Origin: JAAZHD01 sp012510895
GTDB taxonomy: Bacteria; Bacillota; Clostridia; Caldicoprobacterales; DTU083
DNA length: 64,000 nucleotides
Direction: 5' to 3'
Assembly (NCBI GenBank): GCA_050951465.1
Contig: JBMNJC010000026.1
Span: 1 to 64,000, forward strand
Translations under genes and position numbers: made by a program
Part shown: positions 17,636 to 28,100 of the stretch, in pieces
How positions within the stretch are numbered: position 1 is the first letter of the stretch
Layout of the letters: every line of letters begins with the position of its first letter
The notes under the pieces: generated by a model
Told to the model about the DNA's origin: nothing
The model's input: only the letters and a program-made list of their open reading frames with translations
Databases searched by the model: none

Positions 17636-19192
17636 TTAAGACAGTTCAGGGTTGGAGAATACCCCCACACCTAACAGCATGAATAAAAAGGACAGGAAAG
17701 TATTGATTATTGCCGCAGCGAGAAAGCCCAGCGCATAGTTTTGGGTAAGGGCAATTATGATTGAAGCCGGAACAGCTGCTACGGCCAGAAGAACAAAGGA
17801 GAGAAATATTCTGAAAAACACTCTCAGATTATTGCTGTGCATTCTGCCGAACAAGCGCCTCAGAATAATGTCAAAATAAGTAAATACACCTCCTGTGGAA
17901 ACATAAACACCTATTATCGTTAGAATTACAAGAGGATGTACTTTTAGAACTATACCTGTTATTCCGAATATAAGCGTTCCCTCGACAAGCAGCTTAAGTA
18001 TGCCCGGCAAGGTGGAAGCAAACATTTTATTAAGCGGCGGTGCCGGAATCAGGTATATATAGTGGCTTGAAAGCTCTCCCTCCCAAGGCCCTGCCATGGT
18101 TATTATCATCATGAAATATGCATAAACGCCCAGCAGAATGGTCAGTATCAAAACATTCTCCAGGGGCAGGGCAAAGGCCGCAATCAGACCCCCTGCAAGG
18201 AAAAGCAGGGATCTGGCAGAAACCAGCCATATGCCTGTTTTCCGTTTTTCAAGCATTTGTTTCTGAAATATTGCCATGCTTCCTTCAAGCCTGATCCGGT
18301 AATTAACCTTTCGGTAACGGCGGATGCTTACAGCGGTAGTCTTGCCCTCCCGAACAGAAGTCAGCATGGCCTCCTTAAGTTCGGTGCCTGACAGCGCATC
18401 TTCAAAATAGTCCGTATCCATTCGGTACAGGTAGATAAAGGCTGTTACCGATGCAATCAGAAGATAGGAAGCATTTAATAAGACATTTATGTCAATACCC
18501 GTAACGGCACCCTGGAAAACCGCTGAAAACCAGCCGATAACCGGCACATACTTAAAATCCCCGCTTGACAGCCAATCAACCGTGCTTTTAAGCAGATCCC
18601 CGGTCCTTATGGCTTGTACAGGTATCGGCAGGAGAATAAGAATAATGGCTGCATAAATCAGGCTTCTGATTATTTTCTTTCTGCCCGGTTTTCTCAATGC
18701 CCAGGAATAGAGGACCATACCAAGCAGGGAAGTGAATGCAATCAGAAGGATATAGGCAAAAATCAGAAGCCAGCCTGCGCCGTTAAGAAAACCGAACATC
18801 CTTTTCCAGTTGGGGTACTGGAGGGAAATGAAGACCATGACAAGAATATTAGCTGCCATTTGCTTGACAAACCCATATATCAGGATGCTTCCTGCATTTA
18901 AGGGGGCCGTAAAGAGGAAATTCACATCTGCCATCCTGAAGTAAGACCCGCCGCCCAGGCTTGCAGCCAGGCTGAATGTGCAGATAAATAATATATATCC
19001 GGTGAAAATAGCCTTAACAATATTGGGATCAAGGGCTATATGCTCCGCCGGCTCAGTTCTGCCGGATACGATTGCGGAAGTAATCATCAGAAGGCCGATA
19101 ATAACATAAACAATCAGTATTCCCGGCTTTTTAAGCAGTTCCTTAATATTGTTAATCAGGGACCTGCGCAGGATAAAAATTAGTGAGCTCAT
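17636..19192 (-). CDS. ABC exporter permease (ABC-2-like, multi-span)
   Basis: A 518-residue membrane protein with about 10-12 hydrophobic segments, arranged as two sets around a soluble loop (residues about 265-320). It fits the 'putative ABC exporter' permease type found in Firmicutes. It overlaps the ATPase gene by 4 nt (ATGA) and so is its membrane partner. I see nothing that names the exported substrate. Confidence 0.75.
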   Translation of the reverse strand: MSSLIFILRRSLINNIKELLKKPGILIVYVIIGLLMITSAIVSGRTEPAEHIALDPNIVKAIFTGYILFICTFSLAASLGGGSYFRMADVNFLFTAPLNAGSILIYGFVKQMAANILVMVFISLQYPNWKRMFGFLNGAGWLLIFAYILLIAFTSLLGMVLYSWALRKPGRKKIIRSLIYAAIILILLPIPVQAIRTGDLLKSTVDWLSSGDFKYVPVIGWFSAVFQGAVTGIDINVLLNASYLLIASVTAFIYLYRMDTDYFEDALSGTELKEAMLTSVREGKTTAVSIRRYRKVNYRIRLEGSMAIFQKQMLEKRKTGIWLVSARSLLFLAGGLIAAFALPLENVLILTILLGVYAYFMMIITMAGPWEGELSSHYIYLIPAPPLNKMFASTLPGILKLLVEGTLIFGITGIVLKVHPLVILTIIGVYVSTGGVFTYFDIILRRLFGRMHSNNLRVFFRIFLSFVLLAVAAVPASIIIALTQNYALGFLAAAIINTFLSFLFMLLGVGVFSNPELS

Positions 19193-19887
19193 CGGGTTCC
19201 CCCCGTTACCGCAAAGAATCTTTCCTCAACTTCGTTATCGCCTGTAACTTCGCTTCTGTCCATGGTACTTGCTATTTTCCCCTTATGCATGATGAAAATC
19301 CGGTCCCAGATGTCTTTGATGCTGTCAATTATATGGGTGCTGATTAAAACGGCGCAGCCCGCCTCCTTCAGTTCCAGGAACAGTTTCTTAAGCTCCTTGA
19401 TGGCTTTGGGATCCAGACCCATCATGGGCTCATCAAATAATATAACCGAAGGCCTGGTCAGGACACTTGTACAGATGCTTAGCTTCTGCTGCATTCCCTT
19501 GGACAGTTCCCTGCCGAGTTTTTCAGTTTTGTCTGATAAATCAAAGCGCTCAAAAATTTCAGACTTATATTCCTCATAGTCCTTCAGCCTGTAGGCTTTG
19601 GCTATAAACTGCATATGCTCCTCCACAGTTAAGGCATCATATAATGCCGGTGTTTCAGGCACGTAGGAAAAAAGCCTTTTTGCTTCAATGCTCTTATTGG
19701 GATGGCCTTCAATATATATGCTGCCTTCATACCTGAGCAAGCCCGCTATGCATTTGAGAATTGTGCTTTTTCCGGCGCCGTTGGGCCCCAGCAGGATGGC
19801 GATCTCTCCTTTATTAATTTCAAAGCTTATCTCATCCACTGCCAGGAGCTTTCCGTAATATTTTGTAACCCCGCTTACCTTCAGCAT
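19189..19887 (-). CDS. ABC transporter ATP-binding protein
   Basis: A 232-residue ATPase with Walker A GPNGAGKST, Q-loop, signature LSKGMQQK, Walker B VILFDEPMMGLDP and switch His in ISTHI. ATG 19887 is chosen since AAGGTG precedes it by 6 nt; a GTG at 19896 lies inside that site. It is of the CcmA/NatA-like exporter group and translationally coupled to the permease that follows it. Confidence 0.9.
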   Translation of the reverse strand: MLKVSGVTKYYGKLLAVDEISFEINKGEIAILLGPNGAGKSTILKCIAGLLRYEGSIYIEGHPNKSIEAKRLFSYVPETPALYDALTVEEHMQFIAKAYRLKDYEEYKSEIFERFDLSDKTEKLGRELSKGMQQKLSICTSVLTRPSVILFDEPMMGLDPKAIKELKKLFLELKEAGCAVLISTHIIDSIKDIWDRIFIMHKGKIASTMDRSEVTGDNEVEERFFAVTGGTR

Positions 19888-19971
19888 GATTATCACCTTA
19901 ACCTTTTCAATTGCCTTATCAGGACATTTAACTTAAAATGTCCAGTACATGGTATCTAACTCCATGGTGTT

Positions 19972-21780
19972 TTAATCCAGAAGCAGCCTCTTCATGCGTC
20001 TGACCATTTCAGCAAAGTTGTCAAGGGCAGTCTGAACAGGTTCTGATGATGTCATATCCACACCGGCCTTTTTAAGAAGATTAATGGGATAATCTGAACC
20101 GCCGCCGGACAAAAAGTCTAAGTAGCGCTTAACCGCCGGCTCCCCTTCAGTCCGTATCCGGTTTGCCAGGGCAGCAGCTGCGCAGAAGCCTGTGGCATAC
20201 TGGTATACGTAGAAGGAACGGTAAAAGTGCGGTATACGCATCCATTCAAGGGCGATCTCATCATCTATGACCATTTCAGGCCCGAAGTATTTTTCGTTTA
20301 ACTCCTTATACACCTTTGACATGCTTTCACAGGTCAGGGGCTGACCGGTTTCAGCCATATTATGGACAATCATCTCGAATTCCGCAAACATGGTCTGGCG
20401 GTAGACAGTTCCCCGGAACTGCTCCAGATAATGGTTCAGGATATAGGCTTTCTCTTTCGGGTCTTCCAGGGTTTCCAGCAAGTGCTCAGTCAAGAGAATT
20501 TCATTCAGGGTTGAAGCCACTTCAGCAACAAAAATCTTGTAATCGGCATTTACATAATGCTGATTTTTATTGGATAAATAGGTATGGATGGCATGCCCCA
20601 TTTCATGGGCAAGGGTGAACACATTGTCTATATTGTCCTGATAATTGAGAAGAACATAGGGATGGGCAAAGTAAGTGCCCCAGGAATAGGCACCGCTGGT
20701 TTTGCCCTGGTTTTCCATAACGTCAATCCAACCGCTTTCATAGCCCTCCCGCAGGATGGCCTGATAATTCTCTCCCAGGGGCTTTAAGCCTTCTGCCACC
20801 ATCTCTTTAGCCCGATCATAAGGCACCTTCATCTCAATATCTTTCACAATGGGAACATAAAGGTCATACATATGGAGTTCGTCCAGGCCCAAAGCCTTTT
20901 TGCGGAGGGATACATATTCATAGAAGGGCTCAAAATTCCGGCCTATGGTATCTATTAAATTATCATAAACAGAAAGGGGAATATTGTTTTCTTTCAGGGC
21001 TGCTTCCCGAGTGCTGCCATATTTTCTTACCCTGCTGAAGAAAACATCTTTTTTAATGCTGGCATTAAGTGTTGATGCAATGGTGTTTTTATGTTTCCCA
21101 TAGGTTTCATACAAGGTTTTGAATGCCTCTTTCCGGACCCTCCGGTCACGGCTTTCCATAAACTGAATGTACCTTCCCTTTGTTAATTCGATTTCTTCCC
21201 CGTTTTCATCACGGATATTGGGAAAACGCAGATCTGCATTATTCAGCATGGTAAATATAGTCCGGGGTGCTGAGGCCAGCTCACCTGCCATGGCAAGGAT
21301 CTGCTCTTCACTTGGCGAAAGCACATGAGCACGCTTGCGGTTAATGTCGTGCAGGAAATGCCTGTAAACCTCAAGGCCTTCTTCAGCCCTTAAGAATTCC
21401 TCCAGTTTTTCCTCCGGAATGGCCAAAATTTCCGGGATATAAAAGGATACTGCGCTGGAATATTCAACATACAAGGCCTGTGCCCGGTCCAGAAGAGCCT
21501 GGGCCTCTGTATTGCCGTTGTCCTCATCCTTCTTCATATGGGCATAGGTATAAAGCTTTTCAATTTTTCCCGACAGCTGAATGTCAAAATCAAGCCCTTT
21601 TAAGAGATCCTGAGCGGACCGGCCCAGGGTTCCTTTAATCTCTTCTGTTTTAGGCAGGGCTTCCTTGACCCACTGATAATCCTTTTCCCATTCTTCCTGA
21701 CTGGGATAAATATCTTCCAGCTTCCACTTTAATTCATCAGGTATTTCATTTCTTTTCGGCAATCTTTTCACTTGACTCAT
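19972..21780 (-). CDS. pepF: Oligoendopeptidase F (M3B metallopeptidase)
   Basis: A 602-residue protein, the normal length for PepF. The zinc motif HEMGH is at about residue 390 (TLAHEMGHAIH), followed by the distal Glu in VAEVASTLNE. It is cytoplasmic and degrades peptides of roughly 7-17 residues. It appears to be a single gene: an ABC exporter pair lies downstream in the same direction and a lipoprotein gene diverges upstream. ATG start behind AGAGGAG. Confidence 0.95.
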   Translation of the reverse strand: MSQVKRLPKRNEIPDELKWKLEDIYPSQEEWEKDYQWVKEALPKTEEIKGTLGRSAQDLLKGLDFDIQLSGKIEKLYTYAHMKKDEDNGNTEAQALLDRAQALYVEYSSAVSFYIPEILAIPEEKLEEFLRAEEGLEVYRHFLHDINRKRAHVLSPSEEQILAMAGELASAPRTIFTMLNNADLRFPNIRDENGEEIELTKGRYIQFMESRDRRVRKEAFKTLYETYGKHKNTIASTLNASIKKDVFFSRVRKYGSTREAALKENNIPLSVYDNLIDTIGRNFEPFYEYVSLRKKALGLDELHMYDLYVPIVKDIEMKVPYDRAKEMVAEGLKPLGENYQAILREGYESGWIDVMENQGKTSGAYSWGTYFAHPYVLLNYQDNIDNVFTLAHEMGHAIHTYLSNKNQHYVNADYKIFVAEVASTLNEILLTEHLLETLEDPKEKAYILNHYLEQFRGTVYRQTMFAEFEMIVHNMAETGQPLTCESMSKVYKELNEKYFGPEMVIDDEIALEWMRIPHFYRSFYVYQYATGFCAAAALANRIRTEGEPAVKRYLDFLSGGGSDYPINLLKKAGVDMTSSEPVQTALDNFAEMVRRMKRLLLD

Positions 21781-21985
21781 ATATGACTGACTCCTCTATT
21801 CATCAATTTTATAATAAAAACATTCGACCTGTATGGATTATATCCTTCATTCATATTAATTTAATTGCAAATCTGTTTTGCATGGAGATCAAATTTTGTA
21901 TGGAGAACAAACAGGAATTCTTGCCGCTGCCGACGGCATATAATGGAATAGCGTTAATATTTGCGATATGGGAAGGGGTTTTAAC

Positions 21986-22432
21986 ATGTATAAAAGAAAA
22001 ACTGCCTTATACTTTGTTATTGTATTTCTTTATATATGGCTGCTTATACCGGCTTTTTCTTCCTGCGGCAGCATATGGACAGATAAGCAGGAAAAGCCGG
22101 ACGAATTGCTGACTCAAGCAGATACTAAAGTCAGATCCTCCTTCCTGGTTAAAATGGATGACCTTAAAGCAATTAATCTGGCAGCCAATTACTTAAAGGA
22201 ATCAGGTGAAACCGTATCATTTAAGGAAACATATATTGAATATCACGATGCAGGCAAAACAGCCGAAACCATTCAGCTGGCTGGGGGAAACTTCATAGAA
22301 TATGAGGGGGATTATCTGGAAATACGCTTTTATAAAGGTGAAGGAGAAGAGGTCAGTCCTGATGATGAGTGTATTGTGGTATACATAGGCGAGGACGGAA
22401 AGATCCTGGGCCAAAATATAATAGGGGATTAA
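21986..22432 (+). CDS. Small unknown lipoprotein or secreted protein
   Basis: The start at 21986 (MYKRKTALYF) follows AAGGGG by 7 nt; 148 residues. There is a positively charged N terminus, a hydrophobic stretch and a lipobox-like AFSSC, then a soluble domain rich in acidic residues with a beta-strand pattern (FIEYEGDYLEIRFY, ECIVVYIGEDGKILGQ). I do not recognise a family. It diverges from pepF. Confidence 0.6.
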   Translation: MYKRKTALYFVIVFLYIWLLIPAFSSCGSIWTDKQEKPDELLTQADTKVRSSFLVKMDDLKAINLAANYLKESGETVSFKETYIEYHDAGKTAETIQLAGGNFIEYEGDYLEIRFYKGEGEEVSPDDECIVVYIGEDGKILGQNIIGD

Positions 22433-22451
22433 CTGCATTAGCAATCCCCTG
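22425..22451 (+). terminator. Possible terminator overlapping the stop of the small lipoprotein gene
   Basis: The arms AGGGGATT and AATCCCCT flank a 12-nt loop and overlap the stop codon. The following tract is only GTTTCTCC, so termination may be weak. Confidence 0.4.
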
Positions 22452-22517
22452 TTTCTCCTCTGCCTGCCCATGTAATCTGTTGGTGCATTCCGTTTGCATA
22501 TTGTTCTATAAAATCTA

Positions 22518-22988
22518 TTATAAGGGTTCCCAATTTACAATAAAGTTCTGAAAGGTGCGGAAAGAATATTTCTTTCCCTTTTCAAACTCAGGCTTTCCCT
22601 TGTTGTTATCATAAAGCAGGATTCGGTCGATATCCTCTTCCCCTTCTTCATGAACCAGGATTTCATAGTATAACAGCCTATTATCCTTATAAACCGGTTC
22701 AGAGGCTACTTCTACCACTTCCCCTTTGGTTTCGCGTTTGCGGCCCTGAAGTATATCCCTGATGAAACGGTAATAATTAAAGACAAGTGCGCCGTAGACC
22801 CCCCATAAGAAAATGATTCCACAGACCCCGATGCTTAAAAAGGCTGCACCCATCCATTGGGGTTTGCGCAGAAGAAAAGCCAGTGCCGGAATCAGAAAAA
22901 CAAGAGCAAGAATTACTGTTAAAATAATTATATTTTTCAATTGCTTTTTAACAACGACTAAATCCGTCTCAGAATACATGCCCTTCAC
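22518..22988 (-). CDS. Small membrane protein of unknown function
   Basis: A 156-residue protein with two membrane segments (about residues 17-40 and 46-70) and a soluble C-terminal domain of beta character (LLYYEILVHEEGEEDIDRILLYDN). The topology resembles NfeD-like or DUF-type two-span proteins, but I do not recognise it. It is transcribed alone, between convergent and same-strand neighbours. Confidence 0.6.
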   Translation of the reverse strand: MKGMYSETDLVVVKKQLKNIIILTVILALVFLIPALAFLLRKPQWMGAAFLSIGVCGIIFLWGVYGALVFNYYRFIRDILQGRKRETKGEVVEVASEPVYKDNRLLYYEILVHEEGEEDIDRILLYDNNKGKPEFEKGKKYSFRTFQNFIVNWEPL

Positions 22989-23138
22989 CTCTTTTAATGC
23001 AGAATAAATTCATAAGATATTCCCGCTTTGGGCTTTATTGCCGCTTATGAATTTATTATATCATAAGAAATAATTCAAAGCAGTTTTATTTTCCTGCATT
23101 GCTGCCAATAATTCATAATTTACTATAACATCTGAACA

Positions 23139-23840
23139 TTATAATACCACCGTGAGGGGCTTATCCAGTTCCATCTTTTCAGGTGAAACCAAACAGTCAT
23201 AAGCAATAATCTGTACACCTGCTTCTTTAGCCTCCCGAATGGCCCGGCCGAATTCCGGGTGCATATCATCGTTGGGCGTTACATACCTTATGCCCTTCAT
23301 TTGAGCTATAAATACCACATAAGCTAAGAATCCTTCTTCCGCTGCAAGAATCAGTTCCCGGATATGTTTTACACCCCGCTCTGTGGGTGCGTCAGGAAAT
23401 TTTGCCGCCCCGTCAATCTCCAGGGTTACTCCCTTTATCTCGAGATAGGCTTCCTTTTCGCCGTTTGTCACGAAAAAATCAAAACGGGAGCTGCCGTATA
23501 CAGCTTCCTGCCTGATTTGGGTATAAGGAGCCTCCATGCCCGGAAGGGAAATTCCCTGCTTTAAGCCTTCCAGCATCACCTTATTCGGTGCCTGGCTGTC
23601 CATATTGACAAGAAGGTCTCCCTTTTCCACAGCTATCAGGGAAAACTTGGTTTTCCGGTCAGGGTTATTATGCTTCTGGAGGTAGACGGCTGCTCCAGGT
23701 ATCAGCAGTTCTCTGCATCTTCCGGTGTTTTTCACATGGGCAGTCTCCTCCTGCCCGTTTACCAGCACATGGGCTATGAAACGGTTGGGCCTTTTCAGAA
23801 AAATACCGGACACCATATCAGGATAATACAAAATATTCAT
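23139..23840 (-). CDS. sfsA: SfsA family DNA/RNA nuclease-like protein
   Basis: A 233-residue protein of usual SfsA length with the family blocks KRPNRFIAHV, HVKNTGRCREL, SRFDFFV, YLEIKGVTLE and FPDAPTERG. The fold pairs an OB-like N-terminal part with a restriction-endonuclease-like domain whose acidic residues are in FDFF and LEIKG. The name comes from sugar fermentation stimulation in E. coli; the role here is unknown. Confidence 0.93.
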   Translation of the reverse strand: MNILYYPDMVSGIFLKRPNRFIAHVLVNGQEETAHVKNTGRCRELLIPGAAVYLQKHNNPDRKTKFSLIAVEKGDLLVNMDSQAPNKVMLEGLKQGISLPGMEAPYTQIRQEAVYGSSRFDFFVTNGEKEAYLEIKGVTLEIDGAAKFPDAPTERGVKHIRELILAAEEGFLAYVVFIAQMKGIRYVTPNDDMHPEFGRAIREAKEAGVQIIAYDCLVSPEKMELDKPLTVVL

Positions 23841-23913
23841 GCCTCCGATTTTTAAATATCAGCTATAGTTATATATAATACCACATATTAGATATGGGAG
23901 GCATGAACGGCTG

Positions 23914-25014
23914 TTAAAATATAGGCTTCAGTCCGGGAAAATAATCAGCATGGTATTTCGGAGGAAGGGGCTTCCCGTTTCTTTTGGCATCTATCATATC
24001 AAACAAAACGCAGAAATCATCGAAAGTATGGTCGTGACCGCCCTCCCTGTATACAGCAGCACAGTTGTCCCGGGCATCCAGCAGTTCCCAGACCTTCTTT
24101 GCAGCCAGGTACGTCTGAAAGCTTCCGCGGGGATTAGCCCAGACATCGCCGAAGGCATCCGTCTGCAGGAAACAGCGAGGTGCAACCAGGGCTTTAATAA
24201 AATGCATGTCATGGGGCAGGGTTTCTTCTTTTCCCATATATTCCCGAAGTTTCGGACCCATCCAGTAGGGAACAGCCCGGAAAAGGTCTGCCATGGTTTC
24301 GCTTACCTTATCCTTGGGTGAATCCGGTTCCCTCTGCACATATCGATAGCATCCGCAGCCATGGGCTCCTGAGTTGTTGGGATTGGTGTACTGAATGCGC
24401 TCATCGGTGGCTCCGGCCAGGAGCACTGTTTTTCCTCCCCTGGAATGGCCGGTTATGGCTATGTGATTGGAATCTATCTTCTCGCACCGGGTAAGAAGGT
24501 CAACGCATCTGTGATAGCCCCATGCCCAGGCTGATATGGCGCTGTATGACTGGCCAGGGTATACGGCATAGAGGCCGGTTTTTCTCTCAGTATTGTACAT
24601 ATCGTGGGCCAGTTCAACACGGTTGAATTTTGCAACCGCAATCCCGCGGCTAAGGGCCTCGTTTATAACCTCAGTTTCGCACTTTCGGTAACATCCGTCA
24701 CCGGTTAATACCACAGGCCATGGCCCGTTTCCGTCGGGCAGATAAAGCTGCATTGTAAAGGTCATGGTTTTTTCATTTGTTCCCGTTTTTATCCTATAGC
24801 TTACAATGGCTTTCCCCTGATGCAGAGTTTCAACCTCGAAAACCTCAGGCTTGGGAGGAAGCCCGCCGTATTCCAGATCTATGATGCTGTCCAGTATTTC
24901 CTTGCGGCGTTTTTTCCAGTCTTCAGCATTTAAAACGGGCTGTCCGTTTTCAAACTTAAACAGATCCGGAAGTTTTCCAAGAACAATGTCGTGTTTATAA
25001 GGGTATTGGTCCAT
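23914..25014 (-). CDS. Alpha/beta hydrolase related to CE15 glucuronoyl esterases
   Basis: ATG 25014 follows GGAGAGG by 9 nt, giving 366 residues; an upstream TTG frame lacks a site. The nucleophile motif GHSRGGKTVL and the following TDERIQYTNPNNSGAHGCGCYR match the CE15 pattern (GxSRxGK, then DERI and SG-rich loop). The final His is likely in GGHDHTF. CE15 enzymes cut ester bonds between lignin alcohols and glucuronate and are normally secreted, but this one has no signal peptide. It stands next to the 1159-residue GH-like gene and may belong to the same locus. Confidence 0.75.
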   Translation of the reverse strand: MDQYPYKHDIVLGKLPDLFKFENGQPVLNAEDWKKRRKEILDSIIDLEYGGLPPKPEVFEVETLHQGKAIVSYRIKTGTNEKTMTFTMQLYLPDGNGPWPVVLTGDGCYRKCETEVINEALSRGIAVAKFNRVELAHDMYNTERKTGLYAVYPGQSYSAISAWAWGYHRCVDLLTRCEKIDSNHIAITGHSRGGKTVLLAGATDERIQYTNPNNSGAHGCGCYRYVQREPDSPKDKVSETMADLFRAVPYWMGPKLREYMGKEETLPHDMHFIKALVAPRCFLQTDAFGDVWANPRGSFQTYLAAKKVWELLDARDNCAAVYREGGHDHTFDDFCVLFDMIDAKRNGKPLPPKYHADYFPGLKPIF

Positions 25015-25125
25015 TTTGCTTATCCTCTCCGTCATTTTATTCAAAATTTTTTAACCGCCGCCTGCTTACAGCGCATACAAATGCAGCTTATAATATTAAA
25101 ACCGGCTGCAAGCAGGCTGCATGTT

Positions 25126-28100
25126 CTACTTAAGTGTTATCAGCATATTCTCCTGGGGTCTTAACTTGACAGATATGCTTCTTACATATCCGTTTTCACG
25201 ATGCAGGTAAATGGGGAATTCAGAGTGCCGGCAATATGCATCTGTATAGTAATCTCCGTGAATCTTAACCTTGTACTCTGTTACCCTTGTCTTTACATCA
25301 ATCTGCCTCATAGGGGAATAGTCAAAGAGAACAATATTGTGAGTTTCATTCTCATCGATGAAGGCCGACAAGCCGCAATTGGCAGAGATTCTGGGGCTGG
25401 ATAAATATTTCAGGGCTTTGCCGCATTCATCCTTGAATAATTCGCTGATGCCTGCCCTTCCATACTGCACACGGTCCATAAATGTATCTATTCCAACATA
25501 GGGTGCGGCCGTGTTCAGCAGCAAGGTGCGATTATGCCGCAGCAAAATTTCTGTGTTCTCGCCGTCGCCATAGACAAGCACTTCCGCACCGTCCGGTATA
25601 TAGCGGAATTCAGCATCCACCGGATGAACCAGTTCGCTTCCGCCGCCGGCGCTGCATATCCTGTGGAAACGGGCTGTCCGGGGGCTGTATCTCACGCCGA
25701 ACAAATCCTCAAGTCCTTCTACAGAACCGGCTGCAACAAGTGCCACACCGCCGGCATACAGCTTACGCAGCGCAGCCCGCTGGCTTTCGCTGATATTGCA
25801 CAGGGAAGGCAGCACTATCACATCCGTCATATCGGCATTTATCTGAGACAGACAGGAAAACCGTGTCATTATAGGCGCATTCAAACCGATTTCACGGGCT
25901 GCAGCGTAAAGGTGGCATTGATTTGCCTCGCTGATATTATAATACATGGTCCAGCCATGCACATCTTCAAATTCAGGATCTATGCGCTCGTCCCTGTCCG
26001 GATAATCAGTTATAAAAACCATTGCTTTAAGAGGTTTGGCCGGCTTATGCTCAAGCAGACCCTTCCACCTGATAAGAAATTCAGGCAGTGTTTTTTGCGG
26101 ATTCGGATCTGCAAACATGGCGCCATAGGACCGCCAATAGTCAAAACCCTTCTCGTTCAGAACCGGTGTTGCAAATGCATACTCAAGAATCTGGGTGGAC
26201 TGGAAATATGGAGGCATCCAATACTTCCCATACGGCGGATTTGCGTAGCCTACCAGACCGTCAGGACAGCCGCCCCGTGAACCGCGGTAGAGTTCAGGAG
26301 TCAGGTTAAGGTTTGGGCACCACAGCCTTAAAGCCGCTGCTGCAAGTGCGCCTCTGTGAGTCGGATAAGAACAGGAATAAGGATAATCCTCAAACTGCGC
26401 AACACCGCTGCTTACCTCCCGCGCAAATTCTTCACCGGGCTCGTATCCATACCAGATTAAAGTATGGTGGGTAGCTATAGGCATAGCATAAATGGGATAG
26501 GGACTGTAGCCTGAAAATTTAACATTGGGATTTATAGCCCTTATTTCATCAAAGGTTTCCTTTGTCTTAACAATATTCTTTTTTGCAAACCAGCGGAGCC
26601 AGTCGGCACAGCAGGTTTTAAGGAACAGCCGGTACTTTTCCCGATTAAAATCTTTCGTGATATCCGGTAGTTTCTCAGAAAATTCCGGCCGCTGAGACAA
26701 ATATTCGTCCACGAGCTTCAACATTTCAGCATTGTTATAGGTCTCGTATTTAAACATATCATAGCGGCTTATTCCCATGTTCCTGCTGGTAGTGTCGGGC
26801 GTAATTTTACGGCGGCTGTACTCCACATGTGAAGCGTTCTTTACAGCCTCTGTCCAGTGAGACCAGTGGGGATACTGTACCTCACGCCCGCTTAAGCCGC
26901 AAAGCCATTCTCGCCGATAAAGCCTGAACAACCGCCATATTTGAAGCTTTGTACCTGCATCAGCATACATGGTTCCGGCCATGGAATAATAATGAATTGC
27001 ATTATAGCTCCTTAGCGGTGAAAGAAAATCCAATACATCATGCTCCAGATAGCGCATCTCATTGCATTTGGAATAAAGATAAGGCAGACCTGATGCTTTC
27101 TGCGGTGAATGAGTCTCATCATCGTCAAAAACCTCGAAAGCCGCACGTTCAGTGCGAACCGGTTCCGCCCCCGACCAGATTTCGAATGCAACATGATATA
27201 CACCAAGAGAAAGCGGTTCACCGGTAACTCGGAAAATGGAGCGGTACAAGCCAAGTTTCGGAAAATCGCTTTCACACGGCACAGCGACGGGTGTCAAATC
27301 GGTTAATTTAGTAAAATACGCATCCTCAAGCCAGGCTTTGACATTGTATGATGCTTCAAAGGGAGTACGGATAACAAGGTCAAAGCGGATCTGTTCATCA
27401 TCAAAAAAGTAATGATTATTAACAGCATGGAGAACTGCATCTTCATAGCGGGGAATGTCTTTAGGGATCATGGAAACTATCTTTTTATCCCCCCCGCTGT
27501 CTATAGTTACAGACAGACTTTCAAGGGATTCACCCATATAAATCAGATTTCCGTTTAAATCATATACGTATTCTGTTGGACCGCCTGAAACTGTCTGGAA
27601 ATTGCGTGATTCCGCAAATGTATAGCCGAAGATGATATAAGGATCTTCAGGCAGCCCATCTATATAAGCCGTTAATGAAATCGGCAGATCAGCACATTCA
27701 AAATATTCCTTGAGAAAATCCCAGTGCACATTTATATCCAATATGCTCAGAACCCCGGTATGCAGGAATATCTTTATATTTGTTTTTGCATCAGCAAGGC
27801 GTATATACGGTTCTGTGAAGCTGTCCATACCCACCAGATACTGTCCGTTAAGTTTAGGCAGCAGGGGACGGTCGCTGAGCCCTCCGTCGAAATCATAATG
27901 GACTATATGTTTTCCGTTTTCATAACGAAGAACAGAGATGCCGAAGCGATAAGGCAGCTGTCCTCCGTTGTATGGCGGTATTTCCATCACCCGGCGGGGG
28001 ATTATTTCTTTATAAGCCGGTATTTCATCTGAAACAATTGATACATAACGGAAGACAACCTCACCTATAAATGCGCCCCGCGATAAACCTAAACTGCCCC

